Below, piece by piece: positions 41,966 through 53,153 of a stretch of 64,000 bases of DNA. A program made the position numbers and the translations under genes. Each line of letters opens with the position of its first letter. Position 1 is the stretch's first letter. A model generated the notes under the pieces. That model worked only from the letters and a program-made list of their open reading frames with translations. It ran no database searches and was not told the origin of the DNA. This stretch comes from an uncultured Pelagibacteraceae bacterium (GTDB taxonomy: Bacteria > Pseudomonadota > Alphaproteobacteria > Pelagibacterales > Pelagibacteraceae): assembly GCA_902517495.1 (NCBI GenBank), contig CABYCO010000003.1, forward strand, positions 1 through 64,000. The letters are read 5' to 3'.

Positions 41966-42861
41966 TTTTGGTCTCTTCCAAAATCTGGTTTTGCTACGTC
42001 TTGTTTTAAACTTAATATCTGCTGTCTTGCTTTTTTTGAATTAATTAATTTTTTTCTTAAAGTCTTATCGTCTAAGTTTTTTATATTTTTCTTAAAGGAA
42101 TTTAAATTATTAATAAATAAGTTTATTGCACTAACTATATTTTTTTTGTTGTTAAAAAAAATATCTCTCCACATTATTTCATTAGATGCAGCTATCCTTG
42201 AAAAATCTCTCAATCCTCCCGCACTAAACTTTATTACATCTTTTTTTTGTTTTTTTTGGAAATCTTGTGCAGTTTTAATCAAGTTATAGGCAATTAAATG
42301 GGGCAAATGACTTGTAATTGAAAAAATTTTATCATGAATTTTTGCATCCATAATGACTACTTTTGAACCTAATTTTTTCCAAAATTTCAATAATTTGTTT
42401 TGTTTTATTTTATTTTTATCACTCACTAAAACACACCATTTATTTACAAAAAGATTTTTGGTTCCATACTCAGGTCCACTTACTTCTGAACCTGATATTG
42501 GATGACTTGTAATCCAATCAAGAGATTTTGATAATTTTTTATTTTTTAATTTTAATATATTTTCTTTAGTTGATCCCACATCAGTAATTAAGCAATTTTT
42601 ATTCAAATACTTGTTTAAATTAGGAATAATTTTCTCATATTCACTCATTGGCGTTGACAATACTACAAGATCAAAATCAATTAATTTATTATCCAGTTTT
42701 TCAAGAATTCTTATTTTATTATTAATTTTTTTTATTTTTTGGATATTTATTTTTGATTTTTCATAAACAAAGTAATGTTTAGAGATTTTTTTTGATATCG
42801 AACCTCTCAATATTGAGGACCCTATAAGTCCACAACCAATAATTAAAATTTTTTTAAACAT
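41962..42861 (-). CDS. Prephenate/arogenate dehydrogenase
   Basis: 299-aa NAD(P)-dependent enzyme in tyrosine synthesis. The Rossmann loop IIGCGLIGSSILRG opens the protein; DLVVLSTPMSEYEKII, TDVGSTKENIL, SHPISGSEVSGPEYG (the prephenate-binding segment with His) and SITSHLPHLIAYNL follow in the expected order. No chorismate mutase or ACT domain is fused. It starts eight bases inside the end of hisC, so the pair is transcribed together; the hisC-tyrA/tyrC pair next to metX is a common alphaproteobacterial arrangement. Substrate preference cannot be read by eye. Confidence 0.92.
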   Translation of the reverse strand: MFKKILIIGCGLIGSSILRGSISKKISKHYFVYEKSKINIQKIKKINNKIRILEKLDNKLIDFDLVVLSTPMSEYEKIIPNLNKYLNKNCLITDVGSTKENILKLKNKKLSKSLDWITSHPISGSEVSGPEYGTKNLFVNKWCVLVSDKNKIKQNKLLKFWKKLGSKVVIMDAKIHDKIFSITSHLPHLIAYNLIKTAQDFQKKQKKDVIKFSAGGLRDFSRIAASNEIMWRDIFFNNKKNIVSAINLFINNLNSFKKNIKNLDDKTLRKKLINSKKARQQILSLKQDVAKPDFGRDQN

Positions 42862-43939
42862 TTTTAAAGATATTTTTTAGTTTATTAAGGAATAAGATAT
42901 TTTCGTTATCATTTCCTATAGTAAGTCTCAAACAATTTTTAATTCCGTAGGAATTCATCTCTCTTAAAATAATTCCAGAAGATTCAAGTTTTTTTTCTAC
43001 AAAGTTAGCTGAAAGTTCACAATTTTTAAAATCTAAAAGAAAGAAATTTGGTCCAATTTCATTTGTCTTTATATTGTATGAATTCAATGTCTTTTGTATT
43101 TTTTTTGCCCAATCTAAATTATGTTTTACAGATTTTTTTATAAAACTTTGATCTTTTAAAGATTCAATAGCACATACCTGGGCTATCTTATTTACATTAA
43201 ATGGTGGTTTAATTTTGTATAAAGCGTCTACTATTTTTTTACTCCCATATCCCCATCCAACTCTTAAAGAGGCAAGTCCATAAATTTTAGAAAAAGTTCT
43301 CAATATAAATACATTATTTTTATTTTTGAAAAGCTCTAAACCTGATTTATAATCTTTATTTAGCATGTATTCATAATATGCATCATCAACAACAAGTAAA
43401 ATTTTTTTACTTAGACGTTTTCTTAATTCTAATAATTGTTTACTTGGAATATATGTACCTGTAGGATTATTGGGATTAGCAAGGAATACAATTTTAGTTT
43501 TTTTTGATATTTTTTTAAAAATTTCAGTATTTGATACCTTAAAATTCTTTTCCTTAGAAAATACAACCTTCGCTCCTACTATTTGTGCATAAATTCTGTA
43601 CATTAAAAAACTAAATTCTGGCACAACTACCTCATCTCCTTTATTTAAAAATAATTGGCATAACATTTGAATAATTTCATCAGATCCTGATCCACAAATC
43701 ACTTGGTTTTGATTACAGTTATATTTTTTTGAAATTATAGAAGTTAAATCTCTAAATTTTCCATCAGGATATTTAGAGATATTATCATTAAATTTTTTTA
43801 TTACCTTTTTAGCATTATTACTCATACCTAAGGCAGATTCATTTGCCGATAATTTAATTATTTTTTTTTTTTTACTTAAAAAAGATCTTCCTGGTTTATA
43901 AGCTTGTAGGGTTATTTTTCTAAATGTTGGGGTATTCAT
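42854..43939 (-). CDS. hisC: Histidinol-phosphate/aromatic aminotransferase
   Basis: 361-aa PLP-dependent class I/II aminotransferase. Family marks are KLSANESALGMS near 29-40, ANPNNPTG at 154-161, VVDDAYYEY at 183-191, the PLP lysine K218 in RTFSKIYGLASLRVGWG and RLTIGNDNEN at the end. HisC-type enzymes act in histidine synthesis; the neighbour points instead, or also, to transamination of prephenate or hydroxyphenylpyruvate. It is divergent from metX. The first and last 40 residues carry the usual HisC pattern, so the fold is secure and the physiological role is open. Confidence 0.9.
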   Translation of the reverse strand: MNTPTFRKITLQAYKPGRSFLSKKKKIIKLSANESALGMSNNAKKVIKKFNDNISKYPDGKFRDLTSIISKKYNCNQNQVICGSGSDEIIQMLCQLFLNKGDEVVVPEFSFLMYRIYAQIVGAKVVFSKEKNFKVSNTEIFKKISKKTKIVFLANPNNPTGTYIPSKQLLELRKRLSKKILLVVDDAYYEYMLNKDYKSGLELFKNKNNVFILRTFSKIYGLASLRVGWGYGSKKIVDALYKIKPPFNVNKIAQVCAIESLKDQSFIKKSVKHNLDWAKKIQKTLNSYNIKTNEIGPNFFLLDFKNCELSANFVEKKLESSGIILREMNSYGIKNCLRLTIGNDNENILFLNKLKNIFKNV

Positions 43940-44002
43940 GATGCTAATTTTATTAATAAATAGTCAGATAATTAGATAATACAATCAATAATTCAAAAAA
44001 AA

Positions 44003-44029
44003 TTGACATCCAAAAAGCTATCTTATAAA
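44003..44029 (+). promoter_or_regulatory. Sigma-70 promoter upstream of the SAM-II riboswitch
   Basis: TTGACA at 44003-44008 and TATAAA at 44024-44029, with 15 bases between. A start about seven bases downstream (near 44036) falls at the 5' edge of the riboswitch, as expected for SAM-II leaders, which begin close to the transcription start. The spacer is two bases short of the ideal, but both boxes are close to consensus. Confidence 0.65.
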
Positions 44030-44036
44030 ACGTTTT

Positions 44037-44086
44037 TGCGCTGATTTAACTGAATTGCGAGCGCTATAAAAAACCTGCTAAATAAG
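44037..44086 (+). promoter_or_regulatory. SAM-II riboswitch in the metX leader
   Basis: The conserved core is present in order: GCGC (44038-44041), the L1 segment CTGATTTAAC (44041-44050), TTGC (44055-44058), the closing GCGC (44061-44064) and GCTAAA (44077-44082), which forms the pseudoknot. This closely follows the metX SAM-II aptamer known from alphaproteobacteria and marine metagenomes. It binds S-adenosylmethionine and shuts down metX. Unusually it is followed immediately by an eight-T tract (44087-44094), not by a Shine-Dalgarno sequence. Confidence 0.92.
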
Positions 44087-44121
44087 TTTTTTTTCTCACA
44101 ATTCATTTCAGCAAAAATATT

Positions 44122-45237
44122 ATGGGTAATTTTGGTAAAATGAAAAGTATAACAATTAAACAACCTCTTAAACTTGATTGTGGAAAAGAAATATCAAATT
44201 TTCCATTAGCTTATGAGACTTATGGAAATCTTAATGAGAAAAAAGATAATGCCATATTGGTTTTTCATGCTTTGACTGGAGATCAGTTTGCGTCAGGCAT
44301 AAACCCTGTGACAAATAAAGAGGGTTGGTGGAATTATGCAGTTGGCCCAGGTAAATCGTTTGATACTGATAAATTTTTCGTAATTTGTGCAAATGTAATT
44401 GGTGGATGTATGGGATCATACGGACCAGGAACTATTGATCCTTCGACTAACAAACCTATAGGAACTAATTTTCCAGTTATTACAATAAACGATATGGTTA
44501 ATGCCCAATATAATCTTTTAGATCACTTCAAGATAGAAAAATTATTTGCAGTAGCTGGTGGTTCTATGGGTGGAATGCAAGTATTACAATTTGTCTCAAA
44601 TTTTCCAAATAAAGCTAAAGTTGCTTTACCAATTGCTTGTACTGCTAGTCACTCAGCCCAAAATATTGCTTTCAATGAACTTGGAAGACAAGCAATCATG
44701 TCAGATATAAATTGGAAAGATGGTTTATATGATGGACAAACAAATAATCCAGACAAAGGTTTAGCTGTAGCTAGAATGGCTGCACATATTACGTATTTAT
44801 CAAAGAAAGGGTTGCAAGAAAAATTTGGAAGAAATCTTCAAGAAAGATCTGATTTAAAATTTGGATTTGATGCTGACTTTCAAATTGAGAGTTATTTAAG
44901 ATATCAAGGCTCTGTATTTGTGGATAGATTTGATGCAAATAGTTACTTATATATTACCAGAGCGATGGACTACTTCGATTTGACTAAACAATATGGTGGA
45001 AATCTTTCTAAAGCCTTTAAAGAAAGTAAGACAAAATTTTTTATTATTTCATTTACTTCGGATTGGTTGTATCCAACCTCCGAAAATAAGGACATTGTAA
45101 TAGCACTAAATGCAATTGGAGCTGATGTTGGTTTTATGGAAATTAAAACTGACAAAGGTCATGACTCATTTTTATTAGATGTCCCAGATTTTTTAAGCAC
45201 TATTAAAAACTACTTAAACACTACTTATTTAAAATAA
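44122..45237 (+). CDS. metX: Homoserine O-acetyltransferase
   Basis: 371-aa alpha/beta hydrolase-fold acyltransferase making O-acetylhomoserine (or O-succinylhomoserine) for methionine synthesis. NFPLAYETYG, the nucleophile Ser148 in VAGGSMGGMQ, SDWLYP with the aspartate and DKGHDSFLLD with the histidine form the expected triad. No strong ribosome site stands before ATG 44122; a second ATG at 44140 (residue 7) is possible. It is under the SAM-II riboswitch and followed directly by metW. Acetyl versus succinyl donor was not decided. Confidence 0.95.
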   Translation: MGNFGKMKSITIKQPLKLDCGKEISNFPLAYETYGNLNEKKDNAILVFHALTGDQFASGINPVTNKEGWWNYAVGPGKSFDTDKFFVICANVIGGCMGSYGPGTIDPSTNKPIGTNFPVITINDMVNAQYNLLDHFKIEKLFAVAGGSMGGMQVLQFVSNFPNKAKVALPIACTASHSAQNIAFNELGRQAIMSDINWKDGLYDGQTNNPDKGLAVARMAAHITYLSKKGLQEKFGRNLQERSDLKFGFDADFQIESYLRYQGSVFVDRFDANSYLYITRAMDYFDLTKQYGGNLSKAFKESKTKFFIISFTSDWLYPTSENKDIVIALNAIGADVGFMEIKTDKGHDSFLLDVPDFLSTIKNYLNTTYLK

Positions 45238-45834
45238 ATGAAAGAAGAATTTAAAGTTATTTCAGAATTAGTTGAAGAAAAATCAAGAGTCCTTGATGTT
45301 GGATGTGGTGATGGAATTCTGATGGAATATTTATCAAAGAATAAGGTAGTAGATGTTAGAGGACTTGAAATTTCTAAAGAAAAAGTCAAAAAATGTTTAT
45401 CTAATGGACTAGCTGTAGTTGAAGGTAATGCAGAGTATGACTTAAAACAATTTCCGGATTTATCTTTTGATTATGTGATTCTAAGTCAAACACTACAAGC
45501 TTTCATGAGTCCTGAGAATGTAATAAAAGATTTATTAAGAGTGGGGAAAAAAGTTATTGTAACTATTCCAAATTTTGGACACTGGAAAGTTAGAGTAGAT
45601 TTACTTTTTAAAGGAGAAATGCCAATTACAAAGAATTTACCCTATGAATGGTACAATACTCCAAATTTACATATGTGCACAATTCAAGACTTTTATAATT
45701 TTTGTAATAAAAAAGGGATAAGTATTTTTAAAATAATTTCTTTGAATGGAAAAAAAACTTCAGAAATTACATCTTCGAATTTAAAATTTAAAAACTTAAT
45801 ATCTGAATTGGGAATTTTTTTATTGGGAAAATAA
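45238..45834 (+). CDS. metW: Methionine biosynthesis protein MetW
   Basis: 198-aa SAM-methyltransferase-fold protein. RVLDVGCGDGILMEYL is the SAM-binding motif, then LSQTLQAFMSPENVIKDLLRVG, and NFGHWKVRVDLLFKGEMPIT and LPYEWYNTPNLHMCTIQDF, which are signatures of MetW. The gene begins right after the metX stop, with no gap. MetW is found with MetX in proteobacteria and is thought to be needed for full MetX acyltransferase activity. No other methyl substrate is known. Confidence 0.95.
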   Translation: MKEEFKVISELVEEKSRVLDVGCGDGILMEYLSKNKVVDVRGLEISKEKVKKCLSNGLAVVEGNAEYDLKQFPDLSFDYVILSQTLQAFMSPENVIKDLLRVGKKVIVTIPNFGHWKVRVDLLFKGEMPITKNLPYEWYNTPNLHMCTIQDFYNFCNKKGISIFKIISLNGKKTSEITSSNLKFKNLISELGIFLLGK

Positions 45835-45835
45835 A

Positions 45836-46555
45836 ATGAAAATAGAAATTATAAAATGCTTGGAGGATAATTTTTCATATTTATTAATTGATGAAATTAC
45901 TAAGTCCGCTATTGTGATAGATCCAAGTGAAGCAGAGCCTATTATCAATAAAATTAAAAGTCTCGGATTAAAATTAAAATTTATAATGAATACTCACCAT
46001 CATTATGATCATGTTGGAGGCAATAAAGAGCTTAAAAAATTATATAATGCCAAAGTTATCGGTTTTGATCAGGACAAACACAGAATACCTGAAATAGATA
46101 TATTGGTAAAAAATAATGAAATTTGGAAAGATGGTATGTTTCAAGCAAAAGTTTTTCATATTCCAGGACATACTTTAGGTCATGTATGTTTTTATTTTTT
46201 CAAAGAAAATGCATTATTTTCTGGAGATACATTGTTTTCATTAGGTTGTGGAAGAGTATTTGAGGGTACTCATGAAGAAATGTTTAATTCATTACAGTTA
46301 ATAAAGAGTTTACCTTTGGATACGGAAATTTATTGTGGACATGAATATACATTAAAAAATTCAGATTTTTGTTTAAAGTATGATTCAGATAACAAGAAAC
46401 TAATTTCAAAAATTGAGACAGTAAAAAATAAGTTAGCAAAAGGAATACCAACTATACCATCTACTCTTGAAGAAGAACTACAAACCAATATTTTTTTAAG
46501 ATCAAAAAACGTTAAAAACTTTTCAAAATTGAGAGATTTAAAGGATAATTTCTAG
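45836..46555 (+). CDS. gloB: Hydroxyacylglutathione hydrolase (glyoxalase II)
   Basis: 239-aa metallo-beta-lactamase-fold thiolesterase completing methylglyoxal detoxification. The metal motif THHHYDHVGG is at 53-62, further ligands are in HIPGHTLGHVCFY (near 103-115), FSGDTLFSLGCGR with the bridging Asp, and YCGHEYT (near 161-167). ELQTNIFLRSK at the end is the characteristic glutathione-binding tail. It is one base from metW, so it probably rides in the metX transcript, although the function is unrelated. Confidence 0.95.
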   Translation: MKIEIIKCLEDNFSYLLIDEITKSAIVIDPSEAEPIINKIKSLGLKLKFIMNTHHHYDHVGGNKELKKLYNAKVIGFDQDKHRIPEIDILVKNNEIWKDGMFQAKVFHIPGHTLGHVCFYFFKENALFSGDTLFSLGCGRVFEGTHEEMFNSLQLIKSLPLDTEIYCGHEYTLKNSDFCLKYDSDNKKLISKIETVKNKLAKGIPTIPSTLEEELQTNIFLRSKNVKNFSKLRDLKDNF

Positions 46556-46565
46556 CTTATTCAGC

Positions 46566-46593
46566 TTGACTAAAATAAGCCCCCGACTATATT
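46566..46593 (+). promoter_or_regulatory. Sigma-70 promoter of rplU operon
   Basis: TTGACT at 46566-46571, a 16-base spacer, then TATATT at 46588-46593, in the 65-base gap before rplU. The 5' leader would be about 20 bases. It probably drives the nine-gene run ending at 53153. A GC-rich stretch sits in the spacer (AAGCCCCCG). Confidence 0.65.
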
Positions 46594-46620
46594 GCTGATA
46601 ATTAAAAACTAGGATTATTA

Positions 46621-47031
46621 ATGTCATACGCAGTTATACAAACAGGTGGAAAACAGTACAAAGTCTCTGCTGGTGAAATTATTAAAGTTGAAAAATTAAC
46701 TGATTCAAATCCAGAAACTAAAGTGGAATTTAATGAAATTTTAGCTTATGGAGATGATAAGGGCATTGAATTAGGCGCGCCAACTGTAGATGGTGCAAAA
46801 GTTGAAGCTGAATTATTAAAAAATGGCAAAGAAAGAACTGTTTTAATTTTTAAAAAAAGAAGAAGAAAAAATTCAAGACGTAAAAACGGACACAGACAAC
46901 AGTATTCACTAATAAGAATTAACAAAATTTTTTCAAAAGATGGTAAAGTTTTATCAGAGGCTGAAAAGATGGAAAAAAAGGAAGTTGTAGTTAAAGAAGC
47001 TAAAGAAGAAAAAATTGAGGCTTCAAAATAA
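46621..47031 (+). CDS. rplU: 50S ribosomal protein L21
   Basis: 136 aa; the L21 core is residues 1-103 (SYAVIQTGGKQYKVSAGEII at the start, FKKRRRKNSRRKNGHRQQYS in the middle). A charged tail of about 33 residues, rich in Glu and Lys, follows the core; such tails occur in several alphaproteobacteria. It binds 23S rRNA. It heads the rplU-rpmA-obgE run, the usual bacterial order. Confidence 0.97.
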   Translation: MSYAVIQTGGKQYKVSAGEIIKVEKLTDSNPETKVEFNEILAYGDDKGIELGAPTVDGAKVEAELLKNGKERTVLIFKKRRRKNSRRKNGHRQQYSLIRINKIFSKDGKVLSEAEKMEKKEVVVKEAKEEKIEASK

Positions 47032-47042
47032 ATAGGTAATTT

Positions 47043-47297
47043 ATGGCAACAAAAAAAGCAGGTGGATCATCGAGAAACGGAAGAGATAGTGCTGGCCGAA
47101 GACTAGGTGTAAAAAAATATGGTGGTGAATTAGTAATACCTGGAAATATTATTGTAAGACAAAGAGGCACTAAAATTTTTCCTGGAGAAAATGTTGGAAT
47201 GGGTAAAGACCATTCAATTTTTTCTGTTGTTAGAGGAAAAGTTGTTTTTAAAAAAAGCAAATCAGACAGAACTTACGTATCAGTAAAGCCTAATTAG
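47043..47297 (+). CDS. rpmA: 50S ribosomal protein L27
   Basis: 84 aa. [29 protein letters not shown] is the classic start, with the N-terminal tail reaching the peptidyl-transferase centre. It stands 11 bases after rplU. No Firmicute-type cleavable N-terminus is present. Confidence 0.98.
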   Translation: MATKKAGGSSRNGRDSAGRRLGVKKYGGELVIPGNIIVRQRGTKIFPGENVGMGKDHSIFSVVRGKVVFKKSKSDRTYVSVKPN

Positions 47298-47312
47298 TAG
47301 ACAGCTAATTAA

Positions 47313-49403
<2,091 letters not shown>

Positions 49404-49407
<4 letters not shown>

Positions 49408-50651
49408 GTAAAAACTTAGAAAAAATTGGTACAAATGCGAAAATTGCTTTTCAAAACAAAATAAGTAATAAAAAAAAAAATAAAGTATTAAATTATTACA
49501 TTCAACTTATTAAAAAAAACCAAAATAAAATTTTAGTCGAAAATACAAAAGATATAAAAATAGCCAAATCTAAAAAACTTAAAGAAAATTTAATTAAAAG
49601 ACTTGCTCTTAATAATGACAAAATAAGCTCAATTATTAAATCAATTGAAACTATTGCAAAATTTAAGGATCCAGTAGATGTTGATATAGAAACCTGGAAA
49701 AGACCAAACGGTTTAAAAATAAAGAAAGTATCAATTCCGATTGGTATTATTGGCGTAATTTATGAAAGTAGACCAAATGTAACTTCGGATGTATCTACAC
49801 TTTGTTTTAAATCTGGGAACTGCGTAATATTAAGAGGAGGATCAGAGGCTTACTTTAGTAATAAAATTTTAGCTAATCTTTTTAGAAAATCATTAGAAAA
49901 ATACAAAATAAATAAGAATTTTGTTCAGTTTATAGAGAATAAAAATAGAAAACTGGTCGACTACATGCTGTCAAAAATGTCAAAATATATAGATGTTATT
50001 ATTCCAAGAGGTGGAAAGAGTCTTGTAAAAAAAGTTCAAGATTTATCCTCTGTTCCTGTAATTGGACACCTTGAAGGTATGTGTCATACATATATTGATA
50101 AAGATGCAAATCTTTCAATGGCAAAAAAAATATTAATCAATGCTAAATTACGTAATACTAGTATTTGTGGAGCTACCGAGACACTTTTAATACATAAAAA
50201 TAAATCAAAAAATGTAAATGAGATATTAAATGAACTCACTGAAAGAGGTTGTTCTATTTATGCTGATAGAAAAATTTCTAAATTGTTTAACGGAAATTCA
50301 AAATTAGCAAATAATAAAACATGGTCGAAGGAACATTTATCTGCAAAAATTTCTGTAAAATTAGTGAACAATATTAATGATGCAGTAAACCATATCAATA
50401 AATATGGAACAATGCATACTGATGCAATAATTACGAATAATAAAATTTCTGCAAAATATTTTATAAAAAATATTAAAAGTTCAATCGCTATTCACAATTC
50501 TTCAACTCAGTATGCTGATGGAGGAGAATTTGGTTTTGGAGGGGAGGTTGGAATTTCAACTAACAAACTTCCACCAAGAGGTCCTGTTGGACTAAACCAG
50601 CTAGTTAGTTACAAATATGAGATATATGGATCTGGACAAACAAGAAAATAA
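49404..50651 (+). CDS. proA: Glutamate-5-semialdehyde dehydrogenase
   Basis: 415 aa, normal length. It reduces glutamyl-5-phosphate to the semialdehyde. IGIIGVIYESRPNVTSDVSTL, ILRGGSEAY, VDVIIPRGGKSLV and the active-site region NTSICGATETLL, with the nucleophilic cysteine in SICGATE, are all seen. The end, EFGFGGEVGISTNKLPPRGP, is typical. The gene is translationally coupled to proB and its end overlaps nadD by 35 bases. Confidence 0.96.
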
Positions 50652-51162
50652 AAAAAAAATTGGTATTCTTGGAGGCACCTTTGATCCAGCGCATAAAGGA
50701 CATTTAAGTATCTCTAAAGAGGCAAAAAAAAGATACGATATTGATAAGATTATTTGGGCGGTTACCAAAAAAAATCCATTTAAAGAGAAAAGTAGTTTAA
50801 GTTTAGATAAAAGAATAAATTTTGCAAAAAAAATTTCTAAAACAAATTCATTTATAAAAGTAAAATATTTTGAGGATAAAATTAAATCAAATAGAACAAT
50901 TGACCTGATAAAGCATATTAAAAAAAATAATAAAAAGACTGATATTTATTTCATAATGGGAGCAGATAGTTTGATTAATTTTCATAAATGGAAAAACTCT
51001 GATTTAATTTCATCTATTTGTAACATTCTAGTATTTGATAGAGACAGATATAAGGCCAAATCATTAAGTTCTAGAAGCTTTAAAAAGTATAGTAAGAAAA
51101 GCTTAAAATTTATAAAATTTAATAAGGTCAATATTTCATCTTCTAAATTAAGAAAAATTTGA
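50617..51162 (+). CDS. nadD: Nicotinate-nucleotide adenylyltransferase
   Basis: About 178-181 aa. It joins ATP and nicotinate mononucleotide in NAD synthesis. ILGGTFDPAHKGHLSI holds the nucleotidyltransferase HxGH-type motif; IMGADSLINFHKWK and the final NISSSKLRKI (the ISxTxxR pattern reduced to ISSSKLR) follow. Two starts are possible: ATG at 50617 or 50626; the second shortens the overlap with proA to 26 bases. A compact form without the usual C-terminal helix, within the range of the family. Confidence 0.92.
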   Translation: MRYMDLDKQENKKKIGILGGTFDPAHKGHLSISKEAKKRYDIDKIIWAVTKKNPFKEKSSLSLDKRINFAKKISKTNSFIKVKYFEDKIKSNRTIDLIKHIKKNNKKTDIYFIMGADSLINFHKWKNSDLISSICNILVFDRDRYKAKSLSSRSFKKYSKKSLKFIKFNKVNISSSKLRKI

Positions 51163-51179
51163 TACTCTTTTAATAATTA

Positions 51180-51530
51180 ATGGATAAAATCTCTACTCTT
51201 CACAAAGATGTGGTCAATCTCTTAGATGCAAATAAAGCCCTAGATATTGTTTCAATAGATTTAGATGGAAAATCATCAATAGCAGATCAAATGATAATCG
51301 CTAGCGGGACGTCTTCAAGACATATCCAAGCTTTATCAGAGCAAGTATATGAATACTTAAAAAAAAATGGTGTAAACAATTGTAAAATTGAAGGAAGAGA
51401 AAGTAGTGATTGGAAACTTGTAGATGGAATTGATCTTATTATTCATATTTTCAATCCTGAAAAAAGAAAATTTTATGAATTAGAAAAAATATGGTCTGAA
51501 TTAATTCCTAAAGAAAAAGTAATTATATGA
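51180..51530 (+). CDS. rsfS: Ribosome silencing factor RsfS
   Basis: 116-aa RsfS/Iojap protein that binds L14 and blocks joining of the subunits when translation falls. Marks are VSIDLDGKSSIADQMIIASGTSSRHIQALSEQV-type pattern (SSIADQMIIASGTSSRH), KIEGRESSDWKLVDG and IIHIFNPEKRKFYELEKIW. It lies 18 bases after nadD and overlaps ctpA by four bases. In many alphaproteobacteria rlmH follows here; it does not in this window. Confidence 0.94.
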   Translation: MDKISTLHKDVVNLLDANKALDIVSIDLDGKSSIADQMIIASGTSSRHIQALSEQVYEYLKKNGVNNCKIEGRESSDWKLVDGIDLIIHIFNPEKRKFYELEKIWSELIPKEKVII

Positions 51531-52672
51531 TGAAAAAACTTAAAACATATTTTTTATCATTATTTATTTATTTTTTTGTAACTAGTATTGTTGCCGTATC
51601 AGAAGAGAATGATATTTATAAAAAAATAGATATTTTTTCAGAAGTCTTAGATAAAATTAATAAAGAGTTTGTTGATGAGGTAAACCAAAGTGATGCAATG
51701 GATGCTGCAATCAATGGTGTTCTTCAATCCTTAGATCCTTATTCTGCTTATATGTCACCAGACTCTTATCAAAGTATGCAAACAGAAACGAGTGGAGAAT
51801 TTGGAGGACTAGGAATTGAAGTGAGCATGGAAGCTGGGGTAATAAAGGTAATAACACCAATGGATGATTCACCTGCGGCTGAAGCAGGAGTTAAAGCTGG
51901 TGATTATATAGTAAGAATAAATGATATTCAGGTTCAAGGTAAATCTTTAAGTGAAGCAGTTGATATAATGAGGGGTCCTGTTGGATCAGATATTGAAATA
52001 ACAGTTAGAAGAAGGGGTGAACGAAAGGCATTAGTTTTTAATATTACTAGAGAAAAAATTAAAGTTTCATCAGTAAAATCTGAGATATTAGGTAATCAAA
52101 CAGGTTATTTAAGACTTACTTCTTTTAATGAAAACAGTAGTGGTCAAATTAGAGACAAAATCAAAGAGTTTAAAAAAAATGAAAATGTTAAAAATTATAT
52201 TTTAGATTTAAGAAATAATCCTGGTGGACTACTTTCTCAGGCAATAAAAATTACAGATTTTTTTATAGATAGTGGAGAAATTGTTTCAACAAAAAGTAAA
52301 AGAAAATATGAAAGTAGAAAATTCTTTGCAAGAAAAGGTGATATATTAGATGGAGACACAATTGTTGTACTAATAAATTATGGTTCAGCATCTGCATCTG
52401 AAATTGTAGCAGGGGCGCTAAAGGATCACAAAAGGGCAATAATAATTGGAGAAAATAGCTATGGTAAAGGCTCTGTACAATCAATCATTCCTCTCAAAAA
52501 TAAAGGTGCAATAAGATTGACTGTATCTAAATATTATCTTCCATCAGGAAAATCTATATCAGAAATAGGTGTCTCACCTGACATTGAGATAGCTGAAGGA
52601 TCTGATGACTTTAGGTTTAATACTGATACAGACAATCAACTTCAATTCGCTCTAGAACTTTTAAACGGCTAA
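51527..52672 (+). CDS. ctpA: C-terminal processing peptidase (S41)
   Basis: 381 aa with a signal sequence (about 1-24, ending VAVSEE). A PDZ domain at about 90-165 (GEFGGLGIEVSMEAG, DDSPAAEAGVKAGDYI) leads to the S41 peptidase domain with serine in NYGSASASEIVAGAL and the lysine in GENSYGKGSVQ, i.e. a Ser-Lys dyad. It acts in the periplasm on C-terminal tails, affecting envelope hydrolases and other proteins. It overlaps rsfS by ATGA and precedes rppH by one base. Confidence 0.95.
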   Translation: MMKKLKTYFLSLFIYFFVTSIVAVSEENDIYKKIDIFSEVLDKINKEFVDEVNQSDAMDAAINGVLQSLDPYSAYMSPDSYQSMQTETSGEFGGLGIEVSMEAGVIKVITPMDDSPAAEAGVKAGDYIVRINDIQVQGKSLSEAVDIMRGPVGSDIEITVRRRGERKALVFNITREKIKVSSVKSEILGNQTGYLRLTSFNENSSGQIRDKIKEFKKNENVKNYILDLRNNPGGLLSQAIKITDFFIDSGEIVSTKSKRKYESRKFFARKGDILDGDTIVVLINYGSASASEIVAGALKDHKRAIIIGENSYGKGSVQSIIPLKNKGAIRLTVSKYYLPSGKSISEIGVSPDIEIAEGSDDFRFNTDTDNQLQFALELLNG

Positions 52673-52673
52673 A

Positions 52674-53153
52674 ATGCGAGAGAAATATAAAAATTTACCA
52701 CTTAGAAGTGGTGTTGGGATAGTTGTTTTAAATAAAGAAAATAAAATTTTTGTTGCAAAAAGAATAGATAATAAAAAAAACTTTTGGCAAATGCCACAAG
52801 GTGGGGTTGATAAGGGTGAGAACTTTTATGAAGCTGCAATTAGAGAATTAAAAGAAGAAACTAGTATTAAATCAGTAAGTTTAATTAAAAAAATTGATGG
52901 CTTACTTACCTACCACTTACCAAATGAATTATTGGGAATTATTTGGAAAGGTAAATTTAAAGGTCAAAAACAACAATGGTATATAATGAGATTTAATGGT
53001 GATGAAAAAGAAATTAATATTAATACAAAACATCCAGAATTTCTTGAATGGAGATGGGTAGATCTGGATCAAATTACTGAACTTGTGGTAGAATTTAAAC
53101 TACATGTATACGAAAAAATTCAAGAAGAAGTAAAAAAAATTTTAGTTAATTGA
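52674..53153 (+). CDS. rppH: RNA pyrophosphohydrolase
   Basis: 159-aa Nudix enzyme that removes pyrophosphate from mRNA 5' ends, triggering decay. The Nudix box GGVDKGENFYEAAIRELKEE lies at 42-61 with the catalytic Glu residues. LRSGVGIVVLNKENKIFVAKR near the start and FLEWRWVDLDQITELVVEFK near the end match RppH. It closes the rplU run; its end overlaps the convergent atpC gene by 12 bases. Confidence 0.94.
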   Translation: MREKYKNLPLRSGVGIVVLNKENKIFVAKRIDNKKNFWQMPQGGVDKGENFYEAAIRELKEETSIKSVSLIKKIDGLLTYHLPNELLGIIWKGKFKGQKQQWYIMRFNGDEKEININTKHPEFLEWRWVDLDQITELVVEFKLHVYEKIQEEVKKILVN

